Source: G963691835 sp963691835 (GTDB taxonomy: Bacteria; Pseudomonadota; Alphaproteobacteria; Thalassobaculales; Thalassobaculaceae). Taken from it: a DNA stretch of 64,000 bases. The position numbers and the translations under genes are program-made. Where the stretch lies: NCBI GenBank assembly GCA_963691835.1, contig OY829383.1, positions 1,302,001-1,366,000 on the forward strand, in the 5' to 3' direction. Positions 48,377-58,020 of this stretch are shown here, piece by piece. Every line of letters starts with the position of its first letter. Within the stretch, counting starts at the first letter, position 1. The notes beneath the pieces are model-generated. The model had not been told where the DNA came from. It did no database searches and saw only the letters and a program-made list of their open reading frames with translations.

Positions 48377-49233
48377 TGGCTACCCCTAAGAAATTCGGGT
48401 TCGAGGTCGTCCGGGATTACAAGACCCGGCAGAACCGCGCCCGTGCGACGTGTTCCTGCGGAGCGTATGGACACGTCACATTCAAGGGGCGCCTCCCCCC
48501 GCCGGATTTCCTCGACAAGAAGATGGTCGAGGCCGGGTGGGAGCGGGTCAACGGCAACCGCTGGCGGTGTCCTGATTGCATTGCAGCCAGGGCGGCCAAG
48601 CGGGCGGGCGACAAGCCCTCCGTTAAGCTGGCGCCCATGGCGCCGCCACCCAAGCGGCGGGAACCCCACCCGGAGATCCTTGCCGCGATCCGCCTACAAC
48701 CCCGACCAATCCACCGAATTGATGTCTACGGGTTGGCCCTGGCGCTGGAGGAGTTTTCCAAGGGCGTCAATTCGCGGGAGGCGGCCACGCCCTTCAACAT
48801 TTCGGACTCCACCCTGACTCGCTGGGCGCGTGCGCTCTCGATCACCAAGGGCGGAGGTATACCCGGAGACCTCACGATGAACATCGCACAACAGAAACCC
48901 CGTCCCCTCACGCCGTTGGAGACGCGCAAGGCGTTCAACCTGCTGGACAAGCTTTTCGACGACGTGGCCGGTCGCTACGCCACCGGATGGTCCGACGAGC
49001 GTGTTGCGGCCGAAATCGACGTACCGCGCGCGTCCCTTACAGCGGCAAGGGATGAGGCCTACGGCAAGCTCAAGTCGAACCCCGAGGTGGACAAGCTCTT
49101 GGAGTTGGTCGAACGGCTCCAGAAGGAGAGCGATCAAATCGACAAACAGATCGCGACCCTAACGGGCGAACAGTCCCGGCTCCGCAAGGGTATCGACGAG
49201 GCCACGACCAAGGCGCTGGCCCTATCGGTGTGA
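48376..49233 (+). CDS. DNA-binding-like protein with zinc finger and coiled coil
   Basis: A 285-residue protein (MATPKKFGFEVVRDYKTRQN...). N-terminal Cys pairs CSCG and CPDC suggest zinc binding; residues ~128-175 include EFSKGVNSREAATPFNISDS and TLTRWARALS, an HTH-like region; a C-terminal coiled coil (LLELVERLQKESDQIDKQIA) follows. Starts in a TAATG overlap. Function unknown; last large gene of the operon. Confidence 0.62.
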   Translation: MATPKKFGFEVVRDYKTRQNRARATCSCGAYGHVTFKGRLPPPDFLDKKMVEAGWERVNGNRWRCPDCIAARAAKRAGDKPSVKLAPMAPPPKRREPHPEILAAIRLQPRPIHRIDVYGLALALEEFSKGVNSREAATPFNISDSTLTRWARALSITKGGGIPGDLTMNIAQQKPRPLTPLETRKAFNLLDKLFDDVAGRYATGWSDERVAAEIDVPRASLTAARDEAYGKLKSNPEVDKLLELVERLQKESDQIDKQIATLTGEQSRLRKGIDEATTKALALSV

Positions 49234-49300
49234 CACTTTGAAGGATGGATGTACTGTAGCGGCGAGGCCCTGTCCTCCCCGTTCTTTTTTGGGGCACACC

Positions 49301-49477
49301 ATGACGACCGACACTCCCCGGTTGCTTCCGGCGGCCAAGGCGGCGCTGCTGGTAATGGAAAAGATCCAGGACCGCGAGGGCCAACCGCCAACGATGGCGG
49401 AGCGGGTAGAGCTTATGAACGCAACCACCGCGCTCCGGTGGGCCGTAGAGGCAACGGATTCTGGCGAGCAGGGTTAG
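49301..49477 (+). CDS. Small hypothetical protein at the operon end
   Basis: A 58-residue protein from ATG 49301 (MTTDTPRLLPAAKAALLVME...), mostly helical. It converges with the PAS-like gene, with ends overlapping by a few bases. No family. Confidence 0.55.
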   Translation: MTTDTPRLLPAAKAALLVMEKIQDREGQPPTMAERVELMNATTALRWAVEATDSGEQG

Positions 49478-50352
49478 GCTGCGACGCTTGATTTTGAAAG
49501 TATGAGCGTCAGCATGGAGGGCGTATTCCGTTGGGTCTTGAGTGGCAGACAAAGACGATACCAGTCCATTCGCTTGGGCGACCCACCGATGTTCATAACA
49601 GCCGCACAGTCGGCGAGCTGTGGTTCGTGCGCGTCAAAGACTTTGATAAATTCGTTATGCATCCATTGACCTACCTGTGGGGCTGGGTGCCGACGAACGG
49701 AGTGCCCCTTAAGCTTCTGGCGCTCGTCATTGCCCAGCACCTTCGATCCTCCGCCGATCCATCGAAACACAACATCATGACCAACACGGTCGACAACATA
49801 GGCGCGACCGAGTTGCCCCCGTGCCATTAGCGCGTGGATCACTGCCTTGGACGAGAGATCAGGGCTCTCCTGCCATGCGTCCAGGACGGCGCTCATCTTA
49901 CAGACCACCGCCGGCGCGCGGCGGTCGTAAATCGTCTCGAGCTTCATGGGCGTCCGCCGAAGCATGGAGCGAACAGAGGTGGTCTTGGGTTCAAGGAACG
50001 AATTAATAAAATCGACGAGCGCCCCATACTTGGTCGTCTGGCCGGTGTCGATGTTACAGTATCGGAGCGGAAAATGTCCGTACCGCATCACTAATTCGGC
50101 CAGGACACCCGGCGGATACATTTGAGGTAGTTTGCTGTCAGCGTAAAGATAACATACACCCGTATCCACCACGGTCTTGATGCAGCGGAACTTAGTAATG
50201 ATATGTAGATCTCGGGTGCGAAGGTGGTTATAGCCCGCTTCTGCGGTGCGGTCCTCCAAGAGCCGATCGGTTTCGCCAACCCACAACACCCTACTCATCT
50301 CCTGCCCCATCCAAAACAGAGTAGTATCCACATAGTACATACCCGCATACAT
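49474..50352 (-). CDS. PAS-like domain protein at the prophage edge
   Basis: A 292-residue protein (MYAGMYYVDTTLFWMGQEMS...). The first ~135 residues show no known domain. The second half (ALMARGQLGRAYVVDRVGHDVVFRWIGGGSKVLG... to KRMDWYRLCLPL) has the shape of the PAS_5 domain of alphaproteobacteria ('Gr.y..D.v..dv.fR..G......'). It is not an integrase: no R-H-R-Y or serine recombinase motifs. Convergent to the recT operon and AT-richer than its neighbours. It may be a lysogenic-conversion gene. Confidence 0.58.
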   Translation of the reverse strand: MYAGMYYVDTTLFWMGQEMSRVLWVGETDRLLEDRTAEAGYNHLRTRDLHIITKFRCIKTVVDTGVCYLYADSKLPQMYPPGVLAELVMRYGHFPLRYCNIDTGQTTKYGALVDFINSFLEPKTTSVRSMLRRTPMKLETIYDRRAPAVVCKMSAVLDAWQESPDLSSKAVIHALMARGQLGRAYVVDRVGHDVVFRWIGGGSKVLGNDERQKLKGHSVRRHPAPQVGQWMHNEFIKVFDAHEPQLADCAAVMNIGGSPKRMDWYRLCLPLKTQRNTPSMLTLILSKSSVAA

Positions 50353-50554
50353 TCTGAAAACCCCTTATAGACTACCCCAAAGAGATGTAAATCCGCCAAT
50401 AAAGATTACATAAATAGGTATGAAAGTAACTTCAGACCGCATAAAAATTGGTCGAAACTTACTAAAAATTATATTCAATAATGCGAACGAACCACACCCC
50501 CAATTGCCGAGCCTCAATAGCTATATTGAGAAGCACCCAAACAGAGGACATGCC

Positions 50555-50758
50555 ATGTCACCCGAGGACCGCATTGCAGGACATCGGAACAAGATTGCCG
50601 AGCTAGAAAAGCAGAAGGAGTGGATTCGCAAATCGGAGTGGACGGACGGTGCCACCCCCAACCCCCAGCCCGGCGACAACACGGAGGAGGCCATTGCCAA
50701 ACTGGACGACGTGATTCGTCTGTACGAAAACCTAATCGACCGCGCATTGGCCACATAA
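50555..50758 (+). CDS. Small acidic protein next to tRNA-Arg
   Basis: A 67-residue protein from ATG 50555 (MSPEDRIAGHRNKIAELEKQ...) with AGAGGA 6 nt upstream. A helical segment, HRNKIAELEKQKEWIRKSEW, is followed by a Pro/Asn linker and DDVIRLYENLIDRALAT. The AT-rich sequence before it (50353-50554) looks like promoter DNA and holds no other gene. It is probably the last prophage gene. Confidence 0.6.
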   Translation: MSPEDRIAGHRNKIAELEKQKEWIRKSEWTDGATPNPQPGDNTEEAIAKLDDVIRLYENLIDRALAT

Positions 50759-50871
50759 GGCCCGCTGTAGCATTTGGACCCATGTTCGGTAATGATGAGG
50801 CTGCTGCTAGCCATGTGCTAGCCAGCGGCAGATTGGGAGGTCTGGGAAAGGGCGGAAACCCGCAGGAAATA

Positions 50872-50948
50872 TGGCGCGCCCGAGAGGATTCGAACCCCTA
50901 ACCTCCTGATCCGTAGTCAGGTGCTCTATCCAGTTGAGCTACGGGCGC
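50872..50948 (-). tRNA. tRNA-Arg(ACG)
   Basis: Read on the minus strand: a 7-bp acceptor stem, GCGCCCG with CGGGCGC; D-arm with GCTCAACTGGATAGAGC; anticodon arm CCTGA-CTACGGA-TCAGG with anticodon ACG; T-arm AGGGGTTCGAATCCTCT; discriminator G and encoded CCA. The 3' end (50872) faces the prophage, as expected when a phage inserts into the 3' part of a tRNA gene. Confidence 0.93.
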
Positions 50949-51301
50949 GCTGTCGCTGTCCGGAGGGGCCTTTGCGGTGCCCCTGGGCGCGAGGTCGCGG
51001 ACCATACTGCACGTCCCTGTGGGACGCAAGCACCGGATTGGGGCAATGAGGAGGCAAAAGATCTTGTGGCCGGACTCTGGTGTCGATACTATCTGTGTTG
51101 TGATTCGCGCGATCTACCCGAGACTTGGCGGACGTCTTTGACAGGTTTCGTGAAGAAAGTGCCGGATCATCCTTTCTTGAGGTGTCGCTGGACGCTAGCC
51201 GTCTGGCGCCTAATCGGGTAAGTGGATCGTGCCGCGGGCCGACGGGGGAAGGTCGCTCGGATCGGCGGGGAGTTATAACAAGGTCAGGGTGCCAGCGTCT
51301 C
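50949..51301. other. Noncoding gap between tRNA-Arg and the lipoprotein gene
   Basis: In 353 nt I see no gene. Reading frames here are short or run on from the neighbouring lipoprotein frame. It is probably the tRNA upstream region (its promoter, minus strand) and the leader of the lipoprotein gene. Confidence 0.5.
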
Positions 51302-52489
51302 ATGGTCCAAAAGCGATCGCTGCTCGTTGTTGCGAGCGTCTCCGCCGTGCTCTTGTCAGGTTGCTCTTTCGTGGAAGATGCCGTCTGGCCGTCACTCACC
51401 GGCGAGGCTCCCGCAGCGGATGCCCGAACCGCGTCTGCGCCAACGACTGTGGCCATCGCCCCTTCCCAGAACGAGGCCGCCGCCTCTCCGACCATCACGC
51501 CGGGCTCACCGCCGCAGCTCGGCAGCACGAATTTCCAGGTTCAGCCGCCGCAACCCGGGTCGCCGACCGGCACGTTCGTCGGCAACAAGGTGGTTCAGTT
51601 GCGCTCCGACCTCGGGCGTCTTCAGGACTCCATCCGGGTCCATAATGGCGAGCTGCAGACCGTTCGTCAGCAGACCATCTCGAACGCGCAGGCGTATCAC
51701 GCGCGGGTCGCCGGGATCCGGTCCCGCCTTCAGGTCGGCACAACGCCGGGCAATCCTGAGCTGGTGGTCGAGTGGAACCAGTCCCAGGCTCAGCTTGAGA
51801 CGGTCAACGCCGATATCGGCCGCATGAATGCGCTGTCCAACAAGGTGGCGTCCGATGCCGCCCTGGCGGCCTATCTGCTTGAGTCCACACGGGCTTCGTT
51901 CGGCCTGTCAGGCGCCATCGATGAGGATCACCGCCAGCTCGCCGTGCTGGAAGACGATGTGAACCGCACCGTCGTGCTGATCGACCGGCTGCTGACGGAG
52001 TTGAGCGACGACATCCGGCGGCAAAGCCGCTACGTCGCCTCGGAGCGCGGTGACCTCAACACGCTGGCGCTCGCCATCAAGAACGGTGAGTTCTTCGGCC
52101 AGAGCCTTCAGACCCGGGCGGTACAGTCCGCTGCTGCGGGCCTCCCCGGTTCGGGCGCCCGTCCGTCGCTCTCCGGTGCGATCCAGGGCCGCCGCCCGTT
52201 GGTCGTGATCCGGTTCGACCGGCCGAATGTCGAGTATCAGCAGGCACTCTATTCCGCCGTCAGCCGCGCGCTGCAGCGGCGCCCAGATGCGACCTTTGAC
52301 CTGGTTGCCGTGACGCCCGCGAACGCGTCCGCCGCACGGACGGCGCTGGACACAAATGCCGCCCGCCGGAACGCGCAGACGGTCCTCCGGTCGTTGGCAG
52401 ACATGGGCCTTCCGCCGAGCCGCGTCGCCTTGTCCGCGACGACAGCGCAGGACGCCCGGACCAACGAAGTCCGCCTTTTCATTCGATAA
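51302..52489 (+). CDS. Lipoprotein with coiled coil and OmpA-like C-terminus
   Basis: A 395-residue protein from ATG 51302 (MVQKRSLLVVASVSAVLLSG). The signal peptide ends in the lipobox LLSGC, so the Cys is lipidated. A Pro/Ala-rich linker (~30-95) is followed by coiled-coil helices (VQLRSDLGRLQDSIRVHNGE). The C-terminus (residues ~300-395; RPLVVIRFDRPNVEYQQALY, RRNAQTVLRSLADMGLPPSR, NEVRLFIR) resembles OmpA-type peptidoglycan binding. It probably links outer membrane and cell wall. Host gene. Confidence 0.78.
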   Translation: MVQKRSLLVVASVSAVLLSGCSFVEDAVWPSLTGEAPAADARTASAPTTVAIAPSQNEAAASPTITPGSPPQLGSTNFQVQPPQPGSPTGTFVGNKVVQLRSDLGRLQDSIRVHNGELQTVRQQTISNAQAYHARVAGIRSRLQVGTTPGNPELVVEWNQSQAQLETVNADIGRMNALSNKVASDAALAAYLLESTRASFGLSGAIDEDHRQLAVLEDDVNRTVVLIDRLLTELSDDIRRQSRYVASERGDLNTLALAIKNGEFFGQSLQTRAVQSAAAGLPGSGARPSLSGAIQGRRPLVVIRFDRPNVEYQQALYSAVSRALQRRPDATFDLVAVTPANASAARTALDTNAARRNAQTVLRSLADMGLPPSRVALSATTAQDARTNEVRLFIR

Positions 52490-52907
52490 GCCAGTCTGCA
52501 TCGCCTATCCCGCTGTTCGGCGATGTTAATTGCGTGTCGATTCACGTGAAAGATCGGGATTCGTGATTGGTCGCTAGCCCGCTTGGCTGCCTTTTTTCTC
52601 TAATCACGCACCCCCAGGCACTCCCATCCTTCACTTCCAATAGCTCATGCCGCCGCTAGCAAGACTTCGCGGCGTGGGTCCGTGTGCCGGCGACCATCCA
52701 AACCGCAGTTCATTTTAAATCGTTTTATATAAAAACCAATTCGTCTTTAGCGCGAAAGACCGTGTAAATCTTATCCTTATCTTGTATAGTTTGGTCACTG
52801 ACATACTTCACAGATTCTCGACTGGTTAGATCGGTCGATCCTTAATCGAATAGTATTGAGATACTCAGCGAAAATGTTGTATCTCCAGGACGTTATGGGG
52901 GTATTCA
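52490..52907. other. 418-nt intergenic region before the chemoreceptor
   Basis: No gene seen. It is AT-rich compared with its neighbours and contains TTTATATAAA (near 52725) and several partial -10-like runs (TTGTATAGTTTGG near 52780), so the promoter of the chemoreceptor gene probably lies here. No clear terminator for the lipoprotein gene was found. Confidence 0.45.
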
Positions 52908-54305
52908 GTGACAAAGGCGACCGTTCGGGACGTGAATAACCATAGCTTTAAGCGTCTCGCCCAATGCGCCACGGACCTCTCGGTTGATATCGTCGATGTG
53001 TCGGGTGATCTGGCCACGATCAGCAAGGCTGTCGCCCGGCAGGCCGAGGATTTCGCGGATTTGGCGGCAAAGGCCAGAGATGTGGCAGAGAGCAACCAGG
53101 CCGTGGTGCAGCAGGCCACGCACGCGCAACAAAGCTCGGAAGAGGCCAGCGATACTGTTGGCCGTTCGCGGGAGACGATCACCGTTGCAATTGGCGATAT
53201 TCAGTCCCTGGTCACCAATGTCTCGGGCATTGCCGACCAGTTGTCTGGCCTTCAGGACGCGTTGGGAGAAGTGAGTTCCATCGCTGGCGTCATCAACGCG
53301 ATTGCGAAGCAAACCAATCTCCTGGCCTTGAACGCAACGATCGAGGCCGCGAGAGCCGGAGAAGCGGGAAAAGGCTTCGCCGTCGTCGCAGGCGAAGTGA
53401 AAGCGCTGGCCAACAAAACGTCCGAAGCGACCGCCGGGATCGAAGCGACACTGGTCGACCTCGAGGAGCAGGCAAACCGCCTGATCGAACGGGGGACCAC
53501 CGCAACAGAGCTCGCCGACCGGGTCAGGGACGGTGCGGAAGCCATTGGCAGCGCCATGAGCCAAGTCGGGGAAAGCGTGGACACCATCGCCCAGCAAGCC
53601 CGGCAGATCGACGAACAGGCCCGGTCGATCTCCGACGGAAATGAGCAGGTTCGCGCCCGGCTCGTCAGCTTGGACGCCGAGGTCCATCAGTCAAGCGACA
53701 CCCTTTCCGCGGCGACCGCGCGGACGGATCGCCTCATTTCCATGAGTGAATCGATCGTCTCTGTCTGCGCTGACATCGACCCTGACCATCCGGATCGGCT
53801 CTTCATTGACCATGTCGTCTCGGTCGCCGAAGCCGTCAAAACCGCGTTGGAGGCGGCGATTGACCGGGGTGATGCCACCCTTCAGGAACTCTGCGATCAG
53901 AACTACAAGCCCATTCCAGGCTCGGACCCTGTGCAGTACATGAGCGGCTGCCTGAAGGTTACCGACCGCGTTCTTCCCGCGATCCAGGAACCTGCTCTGT
54001 CCTTCGATCCGCGGATCGCCTTCATCGCCGGCATTCACACAAGCGGCTACCTGCCCACCCACAACAAGAAGTTCTCCCATCAGCCTGGGAGCGACCCTGT
54101 CTGGAACGCGGCCAACTGCCGCAACCGGCGGATCTTCGATGACAGGGTTGGCTTGGCGGCCGGGAAAAACACCCATCCATTCCTGCTCCAGACCTACCGC
54201 CGGGACATGGGGGGTGGGAACTTCGTGCTGATGAAGGATGTCTCGGCGCCGGTCTATCTCAAGGGTCGGCATTGGGGCGGGGTCCGCATGGGGTACAAGC
54301 CGTAG
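52908..54305 (+). CDS. Cytoplasmic methyl-accepting chemotaxis protein
   Basis: A 465-residue protein, GTG start with GGGGG 7 nt upstream. The N-terminal part is the MCP signalling domain with the conserved hairpin [55 protein letters not shown] region. The C-terminal ~170 residues form a sensor-like domain ([60 protein letters not shown]). There is no membrane segment, so it is a soluble receptor working with CheW/CheA. Such soluble receptors are common in Azospirillum-like bacteria. Confidence 0.88.
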   Translation: MTKATVRDVNNHSFKRLAQCATDLSVDIVDVSGDLATISKAVARQAEDFADLAAKARDVAESNQAVVQQATHAQQSSEEASDTVGRSRETITVAIGDIQSLVTNVSGIADQLSGLQDALGEVSSIAGVINAIAKQTNLLALNATIEAARAGEAGKGFAVVAGEVKALANKTSEATAGIEATLVDLEEQANRLIERGTTATELADRVRDGAEAIGSAMSQVGESVDTIAQQARQIDEQARSISDGNEQVRARLVSLDAEVHQSSDTLSAATARTDRLISMSESIVSVCADIDPDHPDRLFIDHVVSVAEAVKTALEAAIDRGDATLQELCDQNYKPIPGSDPVQYMSGCLKVTDRVLPAIQEPALSFDPRIAFIAGIHTSGYLPTHNKKFSHQPGSDPVWNAANCRNRRIFDDRVGLAAGKNTHPFLLQTYRRDMGGGNFVLMKDVSAPVYLKGRHWGGVRMGYKP

Positions 54306-54359
54306 CCTAAACAGGGTTCGGCGAACCACCCTCCGAAACAGTCTTTGACAGACATTATG

Positions 54360-54965
54360 TCACGCCACCGGCTCGGCCTGATGGCTGTCGACGCCCTTAG
54401 CGTGGAAGTGATGGACAACGTCCTGGGGCCGGTCGAGCGCAAAGACGGCATCGGTTGATAGCCTAAGGTGAATGCCCCTCAGGATCTTGTTCACCACGCC
54501 ATGAGCGACGACGACGGACGGGATGGGATGCGCCATCACTTCGGCCAAGACCGGCGCTAGGCGGATCCGGACCATCTCGCTGCTCTCTCCCTCCGGATGG
54601 ACGTAGTGCCACGGATCCGCGCGCCGGCGTGCGGCCTCCTCCGGGAAATCCCGGTCCAGCGCCCCCCAGCCGGGATACCCGTCCCGGAGGCCCAGCGTGA
54701 TCTCTTTCAGCCTGTCGTCCAAGGCGATGGTTGCCGGATCGCGGCCCATCGCCTCCGCCACCAGAACGGCTGTCTGGTGGGCGCGCGGCAGCGGGCTCGC
54801 GATCAGCCGCACCTCTCGTTGCCCAACCAGATCCCGCAAGAGGTCGCCGAGCGCCGTCGCCTGCCGGACGCCAAGAACGGTCAGCGGAGAATCCGCCTGC
54901 CCCTGGAGCCGGCCCATGCGGTTCCAGACCGTCTCGCCATGGCGCACGAGATACATTTCGGACAC
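54360..54965 (-). CDS. Histidine phosphatase family protein
   Basis: A 201-residue protein from GTG 54965 (VSEMYLVRHGETVWNRMGRL). Phosphohistidine RHGE motif at the start, SPLPRAHQTA second Arg motif, and VVVAHGVVNKILRG second catalytic His. This is the branch-1 phosphoglycerate mutase-like/phosphatase superfamily. GGAGGGG lies 6 nt upstream of the GTG. It acts on small phosphorylated substrates; the substrate is unknown. Divergent from the aminotransferase gene. Confidence 0.85.
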   Translation of the reverse strand: MSEMYLVRHGETVWNRMGRLQGQADSPLTVLGVRQATALGDLLRDLVGQREVRLIASPLPRAHQTAVLVAEAMGRDPATIALDDRLKEITLGLRDGYPGWGALDRDFPEEAARRRADPWHYVHPEGESSEMVRIRLAPVLAEVMAHPIPSVVVAHGVVNKILRGIHLRLSTDAVFALDRPQDVVHHFHAKGVDSHQAEPVA

Positions 54966-55113
54966 CCCAGTCCCCTCCTCTGCCCCGCAAACTGAATTGG
55001 TTCGTATAGCAGCGGCGCCGAGGTCCGCGAAGGTCGCGATTTCGGTTTGCCTCTCAAGACGGGTCCCATAGAGTGCGCGCCTTCCCCCATTGTCCCCCGT
55101 CCGGAGGCCGTCC

Positions 55114-56298
55114 ATGTCCGTCGAGGCACTTCTTCCGTCCCTAAACCGGCGCATTGTCGGCATCGAGGAAACGGGCATCGTGCGTGTGGCTCAACACGGT
55201 TGGGGCAAGGAAGGCCTCATCCCTCTCTGGTTCGGCGAGGGCGACCTGCCCACGCCCGACTTCATTTGCCGAGCGGCGTCCGATGCCTTGATGGGCGGGG
55301 AGACGTTCTATACCCACCAACGCGGCATCGATCCTGTTCGTGACGCCCTCGTTTCCTACATGAACCGGACCTTCGGCACGTCGATGGATAAAAGCCGGGT
55401 GACCCTTACCGGCTCGGGCATGGCGGCGCTTGATTTGGTGATGCGGGTGATGATTGAGCCGGGCAACGAGGTCGTCGTCGTTGGTCCGGTCTGGCCAAAC
55501 ATCTATTCGGTGGTTCAGTCGAACGGGGCCGAAGTGCGGCACGCGACGCTGAGCTTGGGTGCGGACGGGTGGTCAATCTCCGTCGAGGAGATCCTGGCCG
55601 CCGTGACCGACAGGACCAAAGCCATCTTCATCAACTCTCCAGGCAACCCGAGCGGCTGGTTGATGGAGAGTGCGGAGCAGAAACAACTCCTGGAAGCGGC
55701 TCGGGCGCGCGGTATCTGGATCGTCGCGGACGAGGTCTACCATCAGCTCGTTTACGACCGGGATGTCGCCCCATCGTTCCTGCAGTTGGCAGAGCCCGAA
55801 GACAGGCTCTTTGTCATCAACAGCTTCTCGAAGTCCTGGCTCATGACCGGCTGGCGCCTTGGCTGGATCACCCACCCCTTCGGTCTCGGCGATCTTCTGG
55901 CGAAGATGGTGCAGATCACCACATCCGGCAGCCCGCAATTCCTGCAACGCGGTGCTGTGGAGGCTCTGACGCACGGTGACGCCGTGATCGCCGACCTTCG
56001 GGAGCGGTGCAAGCGCGGCCGGGACATCGTCTTTGATCGACTCGAGGCTTGGCCCGAGGTCGATGCCGCCCGGCCGAAAGCCGCGTTCTATGCCTTCTTC
56101 CGCGTCAACGGTGCAGGCGACTCCGTCGAACTGGCGAAGGAGATCATCGACAAGTGCAATGTGGGCCTCGCACCCGGCGAGGCATTCGGGCCTGGCGGTG
56201 ACGGATGCTTGCGGCTGTGCTTCGCGTCCAAGCCTGAAACGCTGGAACGCGCGATGGACGCCCTGGCACCGCTGCTCGGCAAAGGCGCGCAGCAATAG
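55114..56298 (+). CDS. PLP-dependent aminotransferase (class I/II)
   Basis: A 394-residue protein from ATG 55114 (MSVEALLPSLNRRIVGIEET...), with GGAGG 6 nt upstream. Landmarks: LIPLWFGEGDLPTPDF, INSPGNPSGWLM (Asn of PLP binding), WIVADEVYHQLVYD (Asp, Tyr) and INSFSKSWLMTGWRLGW with the PLP lysine in SFSKSW. The C-terminus has GEAFGPGGDGCLRLCFA. Fold type I; the substrate is not predicted. It is followed by a small repeat (56321-56365) and the dehydratase gene. Confidence 0.9.
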   Translation: MSVEALLPSLNRRIVGIEETGIVRVAQHGWGKEGLIPLWFGEGDLPTPDFICRAASDALMGGETFYTHQRGIDPVRDALVSYMNRTFGTSMDKSRVTLTGSGMAALDLVMRVMIEPGNEVVVVGPVWPNIYSVVQSNGAEVRHATLSLGADGWSISVEEILAAVTDRTKAIFINSPGNPSGWLMESAEQKQLLEAARARGIWIVADEVYHQLVYDRDVAPSFLQLAEPEDRLFVINSFSKSWLMTGWRLGWITHPFGLGDLLAKMVQITTSGSPQFLQRGAVEALTHGDAVIADLRERCKRGRDIVFDRLEAWPEVDAARPKAAFYAFFRVNGAGDSVELAKEIIDKCNVGLAPGEAFGPGGDGCLRLCFASKPETLERAMDALAPLLGKGAQQ

Positions 56299-56320
56299 CG
56301 CCAGATCAACAGCCGCCCCG

Positions 56321-56365
56321 GACACCACCCACCGGGACACCACCCACCGGGACACCACCCACCGG
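56321..56365. repeat. Three perfect 15-nt tandem repeats in an intergenic region
   Basis: The unit GACACCACCCACCGG is present three times in a row between the aminotransferase and dehydratase genes. It does not fall within a gene. Possible slippage site or minor regulatory spacer. Confidence 0.8.
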
Positions 56366-56469
56366 GCGACCATTCTTTGGGCAACTGCCCCATACCCCAA
56401 GACGCGGAGCGGTCTAGACGCTAGGATCGCCGCAACCACATCGAACGAGAAAATCCAGGGAGCTTCGCC

Positions 56470-57999
56470 ATGTCCTCCTCACCGGCGCTCGCCGTCCGTC
56501 TGCATGCCGCGGACAATGTCGTCACCACCCGCCTTGACGTGATGGCCGGCACAGACATTGACGGCGAAGGCATCACAACCAGCGGCGCCGTTCCCAAAGG
56601 GCACAAGATCGCGACACAGGCCATCGCATCCGGGGAGCCCATCCGGAAATACGACCAGATCATCGGCTTCGCCAGCGAGGCGATCGGCGCGGGTGATCAT
56701 GTTCACGTCCACAATGTCGAGATGCGGGATTTCGATCGCGACTACGCCTTCTGCCAGGATGCAGAGCCCGTCCAGATGGTGCCGGAGGCGGACCGGGCGA
56801 CGTTCCAGGGCTTCAAACGGTCAAACGGCACGATCGGCACGCGGAACTACATCGGCATTCTGACCTCGGTGAACTGCTCCGCGACAGCCGCCAGATACAT
56901 CGCCGAGGGTGTTGGGGACGAGATCCTGGCCCAGTATCCAAATGTCGACGGTGTCGTGGCGCTGACCCACTCGACCGGTTGCGGCATGGCCGGGGCCGGC
57001 GACGGATACGACAACTTGCAGCGCGTGCTTTGGGGCTACGCGCGCCACCCCAACTTCGCCGGCATCGTCATGGTCGGCCTTGGCTGCGAGGTGAACCAGA
57101 TCGACTTCCTGCTGGAAGCTTACGGTATTGAGCGGGGGCCGCTGTTCCGCACCATGACCATTCAGGACACGGGCGGGCTGCGGAAGACCGTGGCTCACGG
57201 GGTCGAGTTGGTGAAGGAAATGCTTCCCCACGCCAACACGAGCGTGCGGGAAACCTGCCCGGCGAGCGCGCTGACCGTAGCGCTGCAATGCGGCGGATCG
57301 GATGCGTACTCCGGCATGACCGCGAACCCGGCACTGGGTGCCGCCGTCGATCTCTTGGTGCGCCATGGCGGCACCGGCGTTCTGGCTGAGACACCGGAGA
57401 TTTACGGGGCGGAGCACCTCCTCACCCGGCGCGCGGTGAGCGAAGCGGTTGGCCAGAAGTTGGTCGAGCGCATCAAGTGGTGGGAGGACTACACCAGCCG
57501 CAACGGTGGGGAGATGAACAACAACCCCTCACCTGGCAACAAGGCGGGCGGGTTGACCACCATTCTGGAGAAGTCGCTTGGTGCCGCCGCAAAGGGGGGT
57601 ACCACAACCCTGACCGGCGTCTACCGATACGCCGAGCCGGTTACGGAGAAAGGCTTCGCCTTCATGGACAGCCCGGGCTACGACCCGGCGTCGATCACCG
57701 GCCAGGTCGCCAGTGGCTGCAACGTGGTCTGCTTCACAACCGGACGCGGCTCGGTCTACGGCTGCAAGCCCGCCCCCTCGATCAAGCTCGCCACCAACTC
57801 GGCGATGTACAAGCGGATCGAGGAGGACATGGACATCAATTGTGGCGTGGTCCTGGACGACGGGGTGAGCATTGAAGACCTGGGCCGTCAGATCTTCGCG
57901 CACATCCTCCGCGTCGCGTCCGGCGAGCAGACCAAGTCTGAAGCCCAAGGCATGGGCGACAACGAGTTCATCCCCTGGCAGATCGGCGCCGTGATGTAG
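56470..57999 (+). CDS. UxaA-family (altronate/galactarate-type) dehydratase
   Basis: A 509-residue protein (MSSSPALAVRLHAADNVVTT...). N-terminal SAF domain (~residues 15-85), then the UxaA core: FQGFKRSNGTIGTRNYIGIL, THSTGCGM, GLGCEVNQID and GSDAYSGMTANPALG. Cys residues for iron or iron-sulfur binding are present. The family removes water from sugar acids such as altronate, galactarate or related acids. Single gene fused from both UxaA parts. Host catabolic gene. Confidence 0.9.
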   Translation: MSSSPALAVRLHAADNVVTTRLDVMAGTDIDGEGITTSGAVPKGHKIATQAIASGEPIRKYDQIIGFASEAIGAGDHVHVHNVEMRDFDRDYAFCQDAEPVQMVPEADRATFQGFKRSNGTIGTRNYIGILTSVNCSATAARYIAEGVGDEILAQYPNVDGVVALTHSTGCGMAGAGDGYDNLQRVLWGYARHPNFAGIVMVGLGCEVNQIDFLLEAYGIERGPLFRTMTIQDTGGLRKTVAHGVELVKEMLPHANTSVRETCPASALTVALQCGGSDAYSGMTANPALGAAVDLLVRHGGTGVLAETPEIYGAEHLLTRRAVSEAVGQKLVERIKWWEDYTSRNGGEMNNNPSPGNKAGGLTTILEKSLGAAAKGGTTTLTGVYRYAEPVTEKGFAFMDSPGYDPASITGQVASGCNVVCFTTGRGSVYGCKPAPSIKLATNSAMYKRIEEDMDINCGVVLDDGVSIEDLGRQIFAHILRVASGEQTKSEAQGMGDNEFIPWQIGAVM

Positions 58000-58020
58000 G
58001 AGCCTGGATGGCCAGCGAGG

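Noticed and set aside
49474..50352. Integrase candidate next to the tRNA
   Set aside because: No R-H-R-Y tyrosine recombinase or serine recombinase motifs; the sequence looks PAS-like instead.
50926..51528. 200-codon minus-strand frame opposite the lipoprotein start region
   Set aside because: It overlaps the tRNA-Arg gene and the lipoprotein gene, is low complexity and has no ribosome site.
55573..56439. 288-codon minus-strand frame opposite the aminotransferase
   Set aside because: Its N-terminus is the translation of the 15-nt intergenic repeat (RWVVS units) and the rest is antisense to a well-supported enzyme.
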